Positions 42,491 through 53,033 of a DNA stretch of 64,000 nt are shown here, piece after piece (the stretch's first letter is position 1; each line of letters starts with the position of its first letter). This DNA is from Brevibacterium limosum (GTDB lineage: Bacteria > Actinomycetota > Actinomycetes > Actinomycetales > Brevibacteriaceae): assembly GCF_011617705.1 (NCBI RefSeq), contig NZ_CP050154.1:1922001-1986000 (forward strand), given 5' to 3'. Position numbers and translations under genes: made by a program. A model generated the notes under the pieces. The model made no database searches. It was not told where the DNA came from and was given only the letters and a program-made list of their open reading frames with translations.

Positions 42491-43666
42491 ATGCTGAGAA
42501 TCGGTCTCACCGGCGGAATCGGCGCCGGAAAGTCAACGGTGTCCGCGATGCTCGTCGACCACGGGGCAGTGCTCGTCGACGCCGACCAGATCGCCCGCGA
42601 GGTCGTCGCACCAGGACAGCCGCTGCTGGAGAGGCTGTCCGGAGCCTTCGGACCGCAGGTGCTGCACGCCGACGGTTCGCTCGACCGACCGGCCCTGGCC
42701 TCGGCCGCCTTCGTCGACGCAGAACACACCGCGCAGCTCAACGGACTCATGCATCCGGCGATCCGAGACCGCACGGCCGAACACTTCGCCCGGCACGCCG
42801 ATGCCGAGATCGTCGTCCACGATGTGCCGCTGCTCGTCGAGAACTCCATGACTCCCGCCTACCACCTCAACCTGCTCGTAGACGTTCCCGCCGAGGTGCG
42901 GCTGCGACGACTCATGGACTCCCGCGGAATGGACCGCGATGACGCCGCCGCACGGATCTCCCGCCAGGCCGATGATGAGACCCGCCGGGCAGCCTGCGAC
43001 GTCGTCATCGACAACTCCGGCCCGGTCGAGGAGACGACTGCCGCGGTCAGTTCGCTCATCGAATCGCGGATCCGGCCCTTCGCCGCCAACCTTGCGGCCG
43101 AACAGCGGGCCCCGAAGGCGAGCCTCGACCTCGTCGACCCCGCGGACGCGGACTGGGCCGGTGACGCACAGAGAGTGATCGCGAAGCTGCGATACGGCAC
43201 GGGCGAGGAGTTCGCCGTCGAACACATCGGATCCACCTCGGTGCCGGGTCTGCCCGCCAAGGACGTCATCGATCTCCAGCTCCTGGTCCCCGATCTCGAC
43301 ACCGCCCGAGTGCTGGCCCCTCGCCTGGCCGAACTCGGCTATCCGGGCACACAGATGAGCGACTACCTCGGCGAGTGTGCGGCCGAAGGGAAATGGTTCC
43401 ATGCGAACACGGACCCCGGCCGGGCCGTCAACCTGCATGTGCGTACGACGGATTCCGTCGGTGCGCGCTTCGCCCGCGCATTCCGAGATCTGCTCAGCGA
43501 TGACGCGGGGGAGAGAGACCGCTACCTGCAGGTGAAGCGCGCCCGCATCGCCGAAGCGAAGGCGAACGGCGGCACGAACCCGGAGACGATACGAACATAT
43601 GCGGAGTCGAAGGAACCGTACTTCCTCGAGATGCGTCGCAGGCTCGTTCCCGACAGCTTCGACTGA
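42491..43666 (+). CDS. coaE: Dephospho-CoA kinase fused to a UPF0157/GrpB domain
   Basis: CoaE phosphorylates dephospho-CoA, the last step of CoA synthesis. Residues 1-200 form the kinase, with P-loop LTGGIGAGKST (residues 6-16), DADQIAREVV, the CoaE block HDVPLLVE and RLMDSRGMDRDDAAARISRQ. Residues about 213-391 form a UPF0157/GrpB nucleotidyltransferase-like domain, with EHIGSTSVPGLPAKDVIDLQLLV (Gly-Ser plus Asp pattern) and YLQVKRARIAEA. The same two-domain fusion occurs in mycobacteria. The role of the second domain is not settled. ATG 42491 fits the leaderless promoter. Confidence 0.95.
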   Translation: MLRIGLTGGIGAGKSTVSAMLVDHGAVLVDADQIAREVVAPGQPLLERLSGAFGPQVLHADGSLDRPALASAAFVDAEHTAQLNGLMHPAIRDRTAEHFARHADAEIVVHDVPLLVENSMTPAYHLNLLVDVPAEVRLRRLMDSRGMDRDDAAARISRQADDETRRAACDVVIDNSGPVEETTAAVSSLIESRIRPFAANLAAEQRAPKASLDLVDPADADWAGDAQRVIAKLRYGTGEEFAVEHIGSTSVPGLPAKDVIDLQLLVPDLDTARVLAPRLAELGYPGTQMSDYLGECAAEGKWFHANTDPGRAVNLHVRTTDSVGARFARAFRDLLSDDAGERDRYLQVKRARIAEAKANGGTNPETIRTYAESKEPYFLEMRRRLVPDSFD

Positions 43667-43743
43667 CACGGTGACACACGGCGCGGGCACGTCCCCGACG
43701 GTGTCGTCCCGGCTCCGGCCTGCCCAATGTCAGGGGCGGGGGC

Positions 43744-43755
43744 TAGGGTTGGACT
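43744..43755 (+). promoter_or_regulatory. Leaderless promoter for uvrB
   Basis: TAGGGT at 43744-43749 is followed by six bases and ATG 43756. I see no LexA box in the 90-base spacer, but the degenerate motif is easy to miss by eye. Confidence 0.65.
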
Positions 43756-45888
43756 ATGAGCTCAGAACGCCCCCTGCCAGCGATCGGCCACCGCCCCGAC
43801 GTCACCCGCGAAGTGGCGCCCTTCGAGGTCGTCTCCGAGTACTCGCCCTCCGGTGACCAGCCGACGGCGATCAGAGAGATCTCCGACCGGCTCGACGCAG
43901 GGGAGCGGGACATCGTCCTCCTCGGTGCCACCGGTACGGGCAAATCGGCGACGACTGCGTGGCTGATCGAACAGGTGCAGAGGCCCACACTGATCATGGC
44001 GCCGAACAAGACACTCGCCGCGCAGCTGGCCAACGAGTTCCGACAGCTGCTGCCCAACAACGCAGTCGAGTACTTCGTCTCCTACTACGACTACTACCAG
44101 CCCGAAGCCTATGTGCCGCAGACGGACACGTTCATCGAGAAGGACTCATCGATCAACGATGAGGTCGAGCGACTCCGGCACTCGGCCACGAACTCGCTGC
44201 TGACCAGGCGCGATGTCGTGGTGGTCTCGACAGTGTCGTGCATCTACGGTCTCGGCACACCGGAAGAGTACGTCGACCGGATGGTCACCCTCCACAAGGG
44301 AGACGAATGCGACCGGGACGAACTGCTCAAACGCTTCGTGTCCATGCAGTACGCCCGCAACGATATGGCCTTCACCCGCGGCACCTTCCGCGTCCGCGGG
44401 GACACCGTCGAGATCATCCCGCAGTACGAGGAGCTGGCGCTGCGGATCGAATTCTTCGGAGACGAGATCGAATCGCTGCAGACCCTCCACCCGCTGACGG
44501 GTGAGATCGTCCGCGACGAGGACACCATCCACGTGTTCCCGGCCAGCCACTACGTCGCCGGTGAGAACCGGATGGCCACCGCGATCAGCGGCATCGAGGA
44601 GGAGCTGCAGAAACGACTGAGCGAATTCGAGTCGCAGAACAAACTGCTCGAAGCCCAGCGGCTGAAGATGCGCACGACCTATGACCTCGAGATGATGGAG
44701 TCGATGGGCTTCACCTCCGGCATCGAGAACTACTCCCGGCATATCGACGGCCGCGAACCCGGTTCGGCACCGAACTGTCTGCTTGACTACTTCCCCGAGG
44801 ACTTCCTCCTCGTCGTCGACGAATCCCATGTCACGGTCCCGCAGATCGGCGGCATGTACGAGGGCGATATGTCGCGCAAGCGCACCCTCGTCGAACACGG
44901 TTTCCGCCTGCCCAGTGCCATGGACAACCGGCCGCTGAAGTTCGATGAGTTCCGGGAGCGGGTGGGTCAGAGCGTGTACCTGTCCGCCACGCCCGGCAGC
45001 TTCGAACTCGGCAACGCCGACGGCTACGTCCAGCAGATCATCCGTCCGACCGGCCTCGTCGATCCCGAGATCAAGGTCAAACCGACGAAGGGTCAGATCG
45101 ACGACCTGCTCGATGAGATCAAGACCCGCGTCGATGCGAACGAACGTGTCCTCGTGACGACGCTGACGAAGAAGATGGCCGAAGATCTCACCGACTATCT
45201 GCTCGAGCACGATATCCGCGTTCAGTACCTCCACTCAGACGTCGATACCCTGCGACGTGTGGAGCTGCTCACAGAGCTGCGCGCCGGCGAGTTCGATGTG
45301 CTCGTCGGCATCAACCTGCTGCGTGAGGGCCTCGATCTTCCCGAAGTCTCCCTCGTCGCGATCCTCGACGCCGACAAGGAAGGATTCCTCCGGTCGTCGA
45401 CCTCGCTCATCCAGACGATCGGTCGTGCCGCTCGAAACCTCAACGGCCAGGTGCACATGTACGCCGATACGGTCACGGATTCGATGCGCACCGCCATCGA
45501 CGAGACCGACCGCAGACGTGCCATCCAGATCGCCTACAACGAAGAGCACGGAATCGACCCGGCCCCGTTGGTCAAGAGGATCGCGGACATCACCGAACGT
45601 CTGCAGCGTGAGGACGAGGACACTCGCGAGCTGCTCACCGAATTCGACTACGGCAAGGGCAGACGCGGTTACAACTCGACGCTGACCGACGAACAGAGGG
45701 AAGCCGCCGGCCGGTCCGGGTCGCTGCGTCCGCCGGCAGCCGACCTCACCGAGCTCATCGAATCGCTGACCTCGCAGATGCACACGGCTGCCGCGGAGCT
45801 GCAGTTCGAACTCGCCGCACGTCTGCGCGATGAGCTCTCCGACCTCAAGCAGGAGCTGCGCCAGATGAAGGAGGCCGGGCACGCCTGA
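43756..45888 (+). CDS. uvrB: Excinuclease ABC subunit B
   Basis: UvrB verifies damage and loads UvrC in nucleotide-excision repair. The 710-residue protein opens near residue 55 with Walker [19 protein letters not shown]. The beta-hairpin region is [26 protein letters not shown], Walker B is [13 protein letters not shown], and helicase motifs V and VI are [30 protein letters not shown] and QTIGRAARN. The C-terminal UVR motif for UvrC contact is present ([24 protein letters not shown]). Length is slightly above average. A riboswitch-controlled gene follows. Confidence 0.97.
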   Translation: MSSERPLPAIGHRPDVTREVAPFEVVSEYSPSGDQPTAIREISDRLDAGERDIVLLGATGTGKSATTAWLIEQVQRPTLIMAPNKTLAAQLANEFRQLLPNNAVEYFVSYYDYYQPEAYVPQTDTFIEKDSSINDEVERLRHSATNSLLTRRDVVVVSTVSCIYGLGTPEEYVDRMVTLHKGDECDRDELLKRFVSMQYARNDMAFTRGTFRVRGDTVEIIPQYEELALRIEFFGDEIESLQTLHPLTGEIVRDEDTIHVFPASHYVAGENRMATAISGIEEELQKRLSEFESQNKLLEAQRLKMRTTYDLEMMESMGFTSGIENYSRHIDGREPGSAPNCLLDYFPEDFLLVVDESHVTVPQIGGMYEGDMSRKRTLVEHGFRLPSAMDNRPLKFDEFRERVGQSVYLSATPGSFELGNADGYVQQIIRPTGLVDPEIKVKPTKGQIDDLLDEIKTRVDANERVLVTTLTKKMAEDLTDYLLEHDIRVQYLHSDVDTLRRVELLTELRAGEFDVLVGINLLREGLDLPEVSLVAILDADKEGFLRSSTSLIQTIGRAARNLNGQVHMYADTVTDSMRTAIDETDRRRAIQIAYNEEHGIDPAPLVKRIADITERLQREDEDTRELLTEFDYGKGRRGYNSTLTDEQREAAGRSGSLRPPAADLTELIESLTSQMHTAAAELQFELAARLRDELSDLKQELRQMKEAGHA

Positions 45889-45924
45889 ATCTCACCTGTG
45901 AGGCGCGAGTGATGCTCGCGTGTT

Positions 45925-45930
45925 TATACT
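45925..45930 (+). promoter_or_regulatory. -10 of the riboswitch-terC transcript
   Basis: TATACT is a good -10, placing transcription start near 45937, just before the first paired base of the riboswitch at 45941. No clear -35 is visible. Confidence 0.65.
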
Positions 45931-45940
45931 GGTGTGCTGG

Positions 45941-46039
45941 CGAAAGGGAGTATCCCGTCCATCCGCGGTCGTCACCACGACCCTTCGAGGGGTCCGGACG
46001 CGGAGCGCACGCAGAATCACCGCGTGGGAGAGACTTTCG
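45941..46039 (+). promoter_or_regulatory. yybP-ykoY (manganese) riboswitch
   Basis: The element shows the conserved features in order: P1 5' strand CGAAAG (45941-45946), GGGAGTA just after it, a variable stem, GTCGTCACCACGACC, a second arm (GGGGTCCGGACGCGGAGCGC) and the 3' block GGGAGAGACTTTCG, whose CTTTCG (46034-46039) closes P1. Family members bind Mn2+ and turn on manganese-export genes. It lies 36 bases upstream of the TerC-family gene, the usual partner. The ligand is from family knowledge; no terminator is obvious, so control may be at translation. Confidence 0.88.
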
Positions 46040-46074
46040 ACCCGGATACATCCTGTTCACCACGAAAGGCTTTC

Positions 46075-47133
46075 ATGGATATCCTGTCCTCCACGCTCGC
46101 GGCCGGCGGCAATGCTGCGGCAGCGAGCGAATCTCCGATCCCCGTCTGGTTCATGATCACCTCGGGAATCATCGTCGTTGCGATCCTCGTCTTCGACCTT
46201 CTTCTGGTCGTCAAGCGGCCACACACCCCGTCGATGCGGGAAGCGAGCATCTGGGTCGCCTTCTACGTCGCCCTGGCCCTCGTCTTCGCCGGTGCGCTCT
46301 TCGCCATCGGCGATGCCCAGCACGGCAGCGAATTCCTCACCGGTTGGCTGCTCGAGTACTCGTTGAGCATCGACAACCTGTTCGTCTTCATCATCATCAT
46401 GGGCAGCTTCTCGGTACCGCGGAAGTACCAGCAGGAAGTGCTCATGGTCGGCATCATCATCGCCATCATCTTCCGCGGCATCTTCATCCTCGCGGGTGCG
46501 GCGATCATCAGCGCCTTCGTCGAAGTCTTCTTCATCTTCGGCATCTTCCTCCTCATCGTCGCCTACCGGCAGGCCTTCGGGAACGAAGACGACGGAGACG
46601 GAGAGAACGGACTCATCCGGTTCCTGCGGAAGCGGATCAACGTCGTCGACGAATACCACGGCAACAAGCTGCGTGTCACTCTCGACGACAACAAGAAGTA
46701 CTGGACCCCGATGTTCATCGTCTTCATCGCCATCGGCTCGACCGATGTGATGTTCGCGCTCGACTCGATCCCCGCGATCTTCGGCGTCACGCAGAACGCA
46801 TTCCTCGTGTTCACCGCGAACGTGTTCGCACTCATGGGACTGCGTCAGCTGTACTTCCTGCTCGGAGGACTCGTCGACAAGCTCGTGTACCTCCACTACG
46901 GAATCGCCGCGATCCTCGCCTTCATCGGTGTGAAGCTCGTCATCCACGCTCTGCATTCGAGCGATTGGGAGTTCCTCTCCTGGGGCCATTCGATTCCCGA
47001 AGTGCCGACGTGGCTGTCCCTGACCTTCATCGTCTTCGCCATGGTGGTGGCCACGGTCGCCTCGCTGATGAAGATGAAGAAGGACGGCATCTCATTCAAG
47101 GACATCGGCTCCGAAGAGTCCGAAGAGGCCTGA
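46075..47133 (+). CDS. TerC-family membrane protein, probable manganese exporter
   Basis: The 352-residue protein has about nine transmembrane helices, with TerC marks LLEYSLSIDNLFVFIIIMGSF (residues about 96-116; Asp-Asn metal site), FRGIFILAGAAII and FIAIGSTDVMFALDSIPAIFGVTQNAFLVFTANVFALMGLRQL. A charged cytoplasmic loop lies at about 170-205. TerC proteins such as Alx and MeeF export Mn2+ or metallate secreted enzymes. The upstream manganese riboswitch supports a manganese role over tellurite resistance, the older name. ATG 46075 has AAAGG upstream; the longer in-frame extension would run through the riboswitch. Confidence 0.92.
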   Translation: MDILSSTLAAGGNAAAASESPIPVWFMITSGIIVVAILVFDLLLVVKRPHTPSMREASIWVAFYVALALVFAGALFAIGDAQHGSEFLTGWLLEYSLSIDNLFVFIIIMGSFSVPRKYQQEVLMVGIIIAIIFRGIFILAGAAIISAFVEVFFIFGIFLLIVAYRQAFGNEDDGDGENGLIRFLRKRINVVDEYHGNKLRVTLDDNKKYWTPMFIVFIAIGSTDVMFALDSIPAIFGVTQNAFLVFTANVFALMGLRQLYFLLGGLVDKLVYLHYGIAAILAFIGVKLVIHALHSSDWEFLSWGHSIPEVPTWLSLTFIVFAMVVATVASLMKMKKDGISFKDIGSEESEEA

Positions 47134-47144
47134 GCCGATCGGTC

Positions 47145-47210
47145 GTGCAGTCACCGCCTCGGCGACTGCACAAGCGGGGTCCGTCTCGATCTCTCGAGAC
47201 GGACCCCGCT
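47145..47210 (+). terminator. Double hairpin terminator between terC and yciI-like gene
   Basis: An 8-bp stem (GTGCAGTC at 47145-47152 with 47164-47171) is followed at once by a perfect 17-bp stem (47173-47189 with 47194-47210) with a TCTC loop and CTTCTCT tail. It separates convergent genes and probably serves both strands. Confidence 0.85.
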
Positions 47211-47248
47211 CTTCTCTGCTCTGTCCGGCCCGGGCCGGCCGGCGACCC

Positions 47249-47539
47249 TCAGCCCTGGGCGAAGGATCCGAACACGGGAGTCCACTCGCGGATCACCGTC
47301 GACTCGATGACACCGAGGGGCGCATAGGGATCCTGAGCGAGGTGCCCTTCGACCTCCGCACGATCGGCTGCGCTGAGGATCAGCAGCCCTCCCGGCTGCG
47401 GATCATCGTCCAGGGGACCGGAGGCGAGGATCGTCCCGGCCTCATTCATCTCCGCCTGCCATTGACGATGCGCGGGGCGGTGTTCCATCCGCGTATCCGT
47501 ATCGGGACCATAGTGATAGGTGACGGCGAAGACCGGCAT
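47249..47539 (-). CDS. YciI-family protein
   Basis: This 96-residue protein starts MPVFAVTYHYGPDTDTRMEH and contains RPAHRQWQAEMNEAGTILASGPLDDDPQPGGLLIL, the YciI fold with its His-Asp pair (His in AHRQW, Asp in DDDPQ). Function in the family is poorly known; some members have hydrolase or dehalogenase-like activity. ATG at 47539 has AGGAG seven bases upstream, better than the longer start at 47563. It is divergent from the helicase gene. Confidence 0.85.
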   Translation of the reverse strand: MPVFAVTYHYGPDTDTRMEHRPAHRQWQAEMNEAGTILASGPLDDDPQPGGLLILSAADRAEVEGHLAQDPYAPLGVIESTVIREWTPVFGSFAQG

Positions 47540-47604
47540 ATGTGACTCCTCGGTGTCGAGCAATAGGATGGAACCAGTCTAATCGGAAAGGTCTGTGCAT
47601 CAGC

Positions 47605-50100
47605 GTGGCCAGATTGCAGGAGATCCCAGCGGAATTCGCGGACGACGACACGATCTATGAGTCCTTCGCCGAATACTGCGCAGAGATCGGCGTAGAGCCG
47701 TACCCGGCTCAGGACGAGGCGTTCCTCACGATCCTCGCCGGAGACAATACGATCATGGCGACCCCGACCGGTTCGGGGAAGTCGCTCGTGGCGCTCTTCG
47801 CCCTCTACCAATCCTTCACCCGTGGGATCCGGTCCTACTACACGGCCCCGCTCAAGGCGCTCGTGAGCGAGAAGTTCTTCTCCCTCATCGACGCCTTCGG
47901 CGCCGAGAACGTCGGGATGATCACCGGCGACTCCACCGTCAACGCCGATGCTCCCGTGATCTGCGCCACGGCAGAGATCCTGGCCAACCAGGCGCTGCGC
48001 GAAGGCGGAATGCTCGACGCCGGAATGGTCGTCATGGACGAATTCCACTATGTCGCCGACCCCTCCCGTGGCTGGGCCTGGCAAGTGCCCCTCCTCGAGA
48101 TGCCGCAGACGCAGTTCGTCCTCATGTCGGCGACCTTGGGCGACACCACCGACATCCGACGGACGATGACGGAGACGACCGGACGCGACTCCTCCGTGGT
48201 CACCTCGGCGACCAGGCCCGTCCCGCTCGACTACGAATATTCGACCGAGACTCTCTCCGACACCCTGCGCGGACTCGTCCGCAACGACAAAGCCCCGGTC
48301 TACGTCGTCTCCTACTCCCAGAACGGAGCCATCGACCTCGCCACCAACCTGCTCTCGGTCGACCTCGCCTCCAAAGATCAGAAAGCCGCGATCGCCGCAG
48401 CCCTCAAGGGCTTCACCTTCAGCAAGGGATTCGGACAGAGCCTGCGCAAACTGCTCCTCCACGGCGTCGGCGTCCACCACGCAGGAATGCTGCCGAAGTA
48501 CCGGCGACTCATCGAACAGCTCGCACTCAAGGGCCTGCTGCTCGTCATCTCCGGCACCGACACCCTCGGTGTGGGCATCAACGTGCCCATCCGCTCCGTG
48601 CTGCTGACCGGACTGACGAAGTTCGACGGCCGGAAGATGCGCAGGCTCAGCGTCCGCGAGTTCCAACAGCTCGCCGGACGTGCCGGCCGCGCCGGGTTCG
48701 ACACCCGTGGCTACGTCATCGCCCAGGCCCCCGAACACGTCATCGACAATCTCAAGGCCGAGGCCAAGGCCGCGAACGACGACAAGAAGAAAAAGAAGAA
48801 GGTCAGGAAGAAGGCCGCCCCCGTCGGATTCGTCGGCTGGTCGGAAGAGACCTTCGCGAAGCTCATCGACGGCGAATCCGAGACCCTGCGGCCGCGGATG
48901 AAGATCGACCATTCGACGATCCTCAACCTCGTCGCCCGACCCGGCTCCGATGTGTCCACCATCAGCGACTTCATCGACAAGACCCACGAGACCCGGGACC
49001 GCCGACTCGACCTCAAACTCACCGCGATCAGCATCGGACGCTCCCTCAGCGACGCCGGTCTCATCGAGGTCCGCGGGAAGGAGCTCGTCGCCACCCAGGA
49101 CCTCGGTCCCCAGTTCGCGCTCAACCAGCCGCTGGCGCCGTTCGTCCTCGCCGCCCTCGACCTCCTCGACGAAGACGACGACACCTACGCCCTCGACGTC
49201 GTCTCCATCGTCGAAGCGACCACCTCCGTGCCGTTCCAGATCCTCAAGGGCCAGCTCGACCGGATCAAGGGGGAGACGCTGGCCGAGCTCAAGGCCGAAG
49301 GCGTCGAATACGCCGAACGCATGACGATCCTCGACGAGATCGAAAGCCCCGCACCCCTGGCCGAGGTGCTCGACCCGGCCTTCGACCATTTCGTCGAAAC
49401 CCATCCCTGGCTGGACCGAGGCGGCTTCGAACCCAAATCCGTCGTCCGCGACATGTGCGAACAGGCCATGGGCTTCACCCAGTTCGTCGGCTACTACAGC
49501 CTCGCCCGGGCCGAGGGCAGCCTGCTGCGCTATCTCACCGACGTCTACCGCGCGCTGCTGCACAATGTGCCGGCGGAGAACCGGACCGAGGAACTCGAGA
49601 CCATCATCGAATGGCTCGGCGAGACCATCGCCCGCACGGACTCCTCCCTGCTCGACGAATGGCGGATCCTGCAGGGCCTCGACCCCACCGAGCACTCCGA
49701 TGATCTGCCGGCACCCGACCGCCGCTTCTCCGAGAATACGAAGGTCTTCACCGCAGAGATCCGCAACGCCATGTTCCACCGGGTGCTGCTGGCCGAACGC
49801 GCGAACTACACCGAGCTCGGCCGCCTCGACGCCGAATCGGGATTCGACTCCCGCGCCTGGGAGGACGCGATCGAGGACTTCTACGACGAATATGGGGAGC
49901 TTTTCGTCGACCAGAAGGCCCGCGGTCGGGAATATATCGACATCACACCCGGTTCAGACACATGGAGCGTCCGCCAGATCCTCGCCGACCCCGACGACAA
50001 CAAGGACTGGGCCGTCGACGCCGAGGTGGACGTGGCCGCCAGCGACGAATCCGGAGACATCGTGCTCCGCATCCTCTCCGTCGGAGAGATCGGCAGATGA
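47605..50100 (+). CDS. DEAD/DEAH-box (Ski2-like) helicase with DUF3516 region
   Basis: The 831-residue protein has a superfamily 2 helicase core. Motif I is ATPTGSGKS (residues about 52-60), Ia is TAPLKALVSEKF, II is DEFH, III is SATLGD and VI is QLAGRAGRAGFDTRG. These match the Ski2/Brr2 group. The C-terminal half (about 430-831) resembles the actinobacterial DUF3516 region. A Lys-rich linker DDKKKKKKVRKKAAP lies at about 392-406. Substrate is unknown; RNA turnover or DNA repair are both plausible beside uvrA. GTG 47605 was chosen for the domain start; GGAAAGG lies 13 bases upstream. Confidence 0.9.
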   Translation: MARLQEIPAEFADDDTIYESFAEYCAEIGVEPYPAQDEAFLTILAGDNTIMATPTGSGKSLVALFALYQSFTRGIRSYYTAPLKALVSEKFFSLIDAFGAENVGMITGDSTVNADAPVICATAEILANQALREGGMLDAGMVVMDEFHYVADPSRGWAWQVPLLEMPQTQFVLMSATLGDTTDIRRTMTETTGRDSSVVTSATRPVPLDYEYSTETLSDTLRGLVRNDKAPVYVVSYSQNGAIDLATNLLSVDLASKDQKAAIAAALKGFTFSKGFGQSLRKLLLHGVGVHHAGMLPKYRRLIEQLALKGLLLVISGTDTLGVGINVPIRSVLLTGLTKFDGRKMRRLSVREFQQLAGRAGRAGFDTRGYVIAQAPEHVIDNLKAEAKAANDDKKKKKKVRKKAAPVGFVGWSEETFAKLIDGESETLRPRMKIDHSTILNLVARPGSDVSTISDFIDKTHETRDRRLDLKLTAISIGRSLSDAGLIEVRGKELVATQDLGPQFALNQPLAPFVLAALDLLDEDDDTYALDVVSIVEATTSVPFQILKGQLDRIKGETLAELKAEGVEYAERMTILDEIESPAPLAEVLDPAFDHFVETHPWLDRGGFEPKSVVRDMCEQAMGFTQFVGYYSLARAEGSLLRYLTDVYRALLHNVPAENRTEELETIIEWLGETIARTDSSLLDEWRILQGLDPTEHSDDLPAPDRRFSENTKVFTAEIRNAMFHRVLLAERANYTELGRLDAESGFDSRAWEDAIEDFYDEYGELFVDQKARGREYIDITPGSDTWSVRQILADPDDNKDWAVDAEVDVAASDESGDIVLRILSVGEIGR

Positions 50101-50142
50101 GCCGGAAACCGCTGCGAATACAGCAATGTCAGTGCCGAGTAA

Positions 50143-50154
50143 TACAGTGGTCAG
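50143..50154 (+). promoter_or_regulatory. Leaderless promoter for uvrA
   Basis: TACAGT at 50143-50148 is followed by six bases and GTG 50155. The next codon is ATG 50158, which would also be usable. Confidence 0.5.
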
Positions 50155-53028
50155 GTGATGAAAACCAATAACGGTGAGCAAGTGACAGGCGTCTCCCATC
50201 TCGACACCCTGTGGGTCAAGGGCGCGCGAGCACACAATCTCAAGAACGTCGAGATCGCGCTGCCCCGCGACTCGATGGTCGTGTTCACCGGCTTGTCCGG
50301 TTCCGGCAAATCCTCGCTGGCCTTCGACACGATCTTCGCCGAGGGACAGCGACGCTACGTCGAATCCCTGTCCTCGTATGCCCGGATGTTCCTCGGGCAG
50401 ATGGACAAACCGGATGTCGACTTCATCGAAGGGCTGTCTCCGGCGGTGTCGATCGATCAGAAGTCGACCTCGCGCAACCCGCGTTCGACCGTCGGCACGA
50501 TCACCGAGGTCTACGACTTCCTCCGCCTGCTGTGGGCACGGATCGGCATCCCCCACTGCCCGGTCTGCGGTGAAGTGATCACGAAGCAGACCCCGCAGCA
50601 GATCGTCGATCAGCTGCTCGAACTCGAGGAGCGGACGAAGTTCCTCGTCCTCGCCCCTGTCGTCCGCTCTCGCAAGGGCGAATTCGTCGACCTCTTCACC
50701 GATCTGCAGTCCAAGGGCTTCTCCCGCGCAGTCGTCGACGGTGAGCAGATCAGCCTGAGCGAACCGCCGACCTTGGAGAAGCAGTACAAGCACACGATCT
50801 CCGTGGTCGTCGACCGCCTCGTCGCCAAACCGGGAATGCGCCCACGCCTGACCGATTCCGTCGAGACCGCCCTCGGATTGGCCGACGGCCGCATCGACAT
50901 CGAACTCGTCGACGCGGGCACGACCCGCACATTCTCCGAGCACATGTCGTGCCCGAACGAGCACCCGCTGGCGATCGACGAGATCGAACCCCGCTCGTTC
51001 TCCTTCAACTCGCCCTTCGGCGCCTGCCCCACCTGCGACGGCATCGGCACCCGCCTCCAGGTCGACGAAGACCTCGTCGTCCCCGACGAGGACCTCAGCC
51101 TCGGCTCCGGTGCGATCGCCCCCTGGTCGGGCGGCAAGCAGGTCGCGAAGTACTTCAACCGTCTGCTCAAGGGTCTCGGCGACGAACTCGGCTTCGACAT
51201 GAAGACGCCCTGGAAGAAGCTGCCGAAGACCGCGAAGACCGCGATCCTCACCGGCAAGGACTACAAGGTCCACGTCAAATACAAGAATCGCTTCGGCCGT
51301 GAACGCACGTATTCGACCGGCTTCGAAGGCGTCTACCAATACATTCAGCGCAAACACGAAGAGACCGAATCCGATTGGTCCCGGGAACGCTACGAGTCGT
51401 ATATGCGTGAGATCCCCTGTGCCAGCTGCCAGGGGACTCGGCTCAAGCCCGAGATCCTCGCGGTCAAGGTCGGCGACAGGTCGATCGCCGAAGTCTCCGA
51501 ACTGGCCCTCGACGAGGCCGCGCAGTTCCTCGGCGCGCTCGAACTCAGCGACCGTGACGCGGCTGTGGCGGCGCAGGTGATGAAGGAGATCAACGCGCGA
51601 CTCGGCTTCCTCCTCGACGTCGGCCTCGACTACCTCAGCCTCAATCGGGCCGCCGGCACCCTGTCCGGAGGCGAGGCCCAGCGCATCCGCCTGGCCACGC
51701 AGATCGGCTCGGGACTCGTCGGCGTCCTCTATGTCCTCGACGAACCCTCGATCGGTCTGCACCAGCGCGACAACCGTCGGCTCATCGAAACGCTCAACAA
51801 GCTCAAGGACCTGGGCAATACCCTCATCGTCGTCGAACACGACGAGGACACCATCGAAGCAGCCGACTGGATCGTCGACATCGGCCCCGGCGCCGGCGAG
51901 CACGGGGGAGAGGTCGTCTACTCGGGGCCGGTGCCGGGCCTCAGAGAGGCTCCGGGCTCGATCACCGGCGATTACCTGGCCGGTCGTCGCGAGATCCAGA
52001 TCCCGCCGACTCGACGTCCCACCGACAAGGACCGGATGGTCACCGTCGAGAAGGCGGTGGAGAACAACCTGCGCGATGTCACGGTGTCCTTCCCACTCGG
52101 TGTGCTCACCGCGGTCACGGGTGTCTCCGGCTCAGGCAAATCGACACTCGTCAACGAGATCCTCTACACGCAGATGGCGAATGTCCTCAACGGCGCCTCC
52201 CGCGTGCCCGGACGCCACAAACGGGTGACCGGTCTGGACAACCTCGACAAGGTCGTCCACGTCGACCAGTCACCGATCGGCCGGACCCCACGGTCGAACC
52301 CCGCCACCTACACCGGCGTGTTCGACCATGTGCGCAGACTCTTCGCCGAAACCGAGTCGGCGAAGGTCCGCGGCTACCTGCCCGGCCGATTCTCCTTCAA
52401 CGTCAAGGGCGGTCGCTGCGAGAACTGCAGCGGCGACGGCACCATCAAGATCGAGATGAACTTCCTGCCCGACGTCTATGTCCCCTGCGAGGTCTGCCAG
52501 GGAGCCCGGTACAACCGGGAGACCCTCGAAGTCACCTTCAAGGGCAAGAACATCGCCGAAGTCCTCGACATGCCCATCGAAGAGGCCAACGACTTCTTCG
52601 CCGCGATCCCCGCGATCTCCCGGCACCTGAAGACCCTCGTCGAGGTGGGACTGGGCTACGTCCGTCTCGGACAGCCGGCGACGACGCTGTCCGGTGGAGA
52701 GGCGCAGCGCGTCAAGCTCGCTGCCGAACTGCAGAAGCGTTCGCGCGGACGCACCGTCTACGTGCTCGACGAACCGACGACCGGTCTGCACTTCGAAGAC
52801 ATCTCCAAGCTGCTCATGGTCCTCCAGGGGCTCGTCGACAAAGGCAATACGGTCATCGTCATCGAACACAACCTCGATGTCATCGGCAATGCCGACCACA
52901 TCATCGACCTCGGACCCGAGGGCGGTCGCGGCGGCGGTCAGATCATCGCCCAAGGCACCCCCGAGGAAGTCGCCGAGGTGACCTCGTCCCACACGGGGCG
53001 GTACCTCAAACCGATGCTCGACGCCTGA
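50155..53028 (+). CDS. uvrA: Excinuclease ABC subunit A
   Basis: UvrA dimers find bulky DNA lesions and hand them to UvrB. The 957-residue ABC ATPase has the first Walker [16 protein letters not shown] (about residue 43), a second [12 protein letters not shown] (about 660), and two signature motifs ([16 protein letters not shown] and [15 protein letters not shown]). Zinc fingers are visible (CPVCGE with [17 protein letters not shown] with [10 protein letters not shown]). The start is GTG 50155, with ATG 50158 as alternative. uvrC follows after five bases. Confidence 0.97.
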   Translation: MMKTNNGEQVTGVSHLDTLWVKGARAHNLKNVEIALPRDSMVVFTGLSGSGKSSLAFDTIFAEGQRRYVESLSSYARMFLGQMDKPDVDFIEGLSPAVSIDQKSTSRNPRSTVGTITEVYDFLRLLWARIGIPHCPVCGEVITKQTPQQIVDQLLELEERTKFLVLAPVVRSRKGEFVDLFTDLQSKGFSRAVVDGEQISLSEPPTLEKQYKHTISVVVDRLVAKPGMRPRLTDSVETALGLADGRIDIELVDAGTTRTFSEHMSCPNEHPLAIDEIEPRSFSFNSPFGACPTCDGIGTRLQVDEDLVVPDEDLSLGSGAIAPWSGGKQVAKYFNRLLKGLGDELGFDMKTPWKKLPKTAKTAILTGKDYKVHVKYKNRFGRERTYSTGFEGVYQYIQRKHEETESDWSRERYESYMREIPCASCQGTRLKPEILAVKVGDRSIAEVSELALDEAAQFLGALELSDRDAAVAAQVMKEINARLGFLLDVGLDYLSLNRAAGTLSGGEAQRIRLATQIGSGLVGVLYVLDEPSIGLHQRDNRRLIETLNKLKDLGNTLIVVEHDEDTIEAADWIVDIGPGAGEHGGEVVYSGPVPGLREAPGSITGDYLAGRREIQIPPTRRPTDKDRMVTVEKAVENNLRDVTVSFPLGVLTAVTGVSGSGKSTLVNEILYTQMANVLNGASRVPGRHKRVTGLDNLDKVVHVDQSPIGRTPRSNPATYTGVFDHVRRLFAETESAKVRGYLPGRFSFNVKGGRCENCSGDGTIKIEMNFLPDVYVPCEVCQGARYNRETLEVTFKGKNIAEVLDMPIEEANDFFAAIPAISRHLKTLVEVGLGYVRLGQPATTLSGGEAQRVKLAAELQKRSRGRTVYVLDEPTTGLHFEDISKLLMVLQGLVDKGNTVIVIEHNLDVIGNADHIIDLGPEGGRGGGQIIAQGTPEEVAEVTSSHTGRYLKPMLDA

Positions 53029-53033
53029 TCCCC

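Noticed and set aside
47446..51903. Two long minus-strand frames (777 and 649 codons)
   Set aside because: Antisense to the helicase and uvrA genes, which carry complete catalytic motifs; they also overlap one another.
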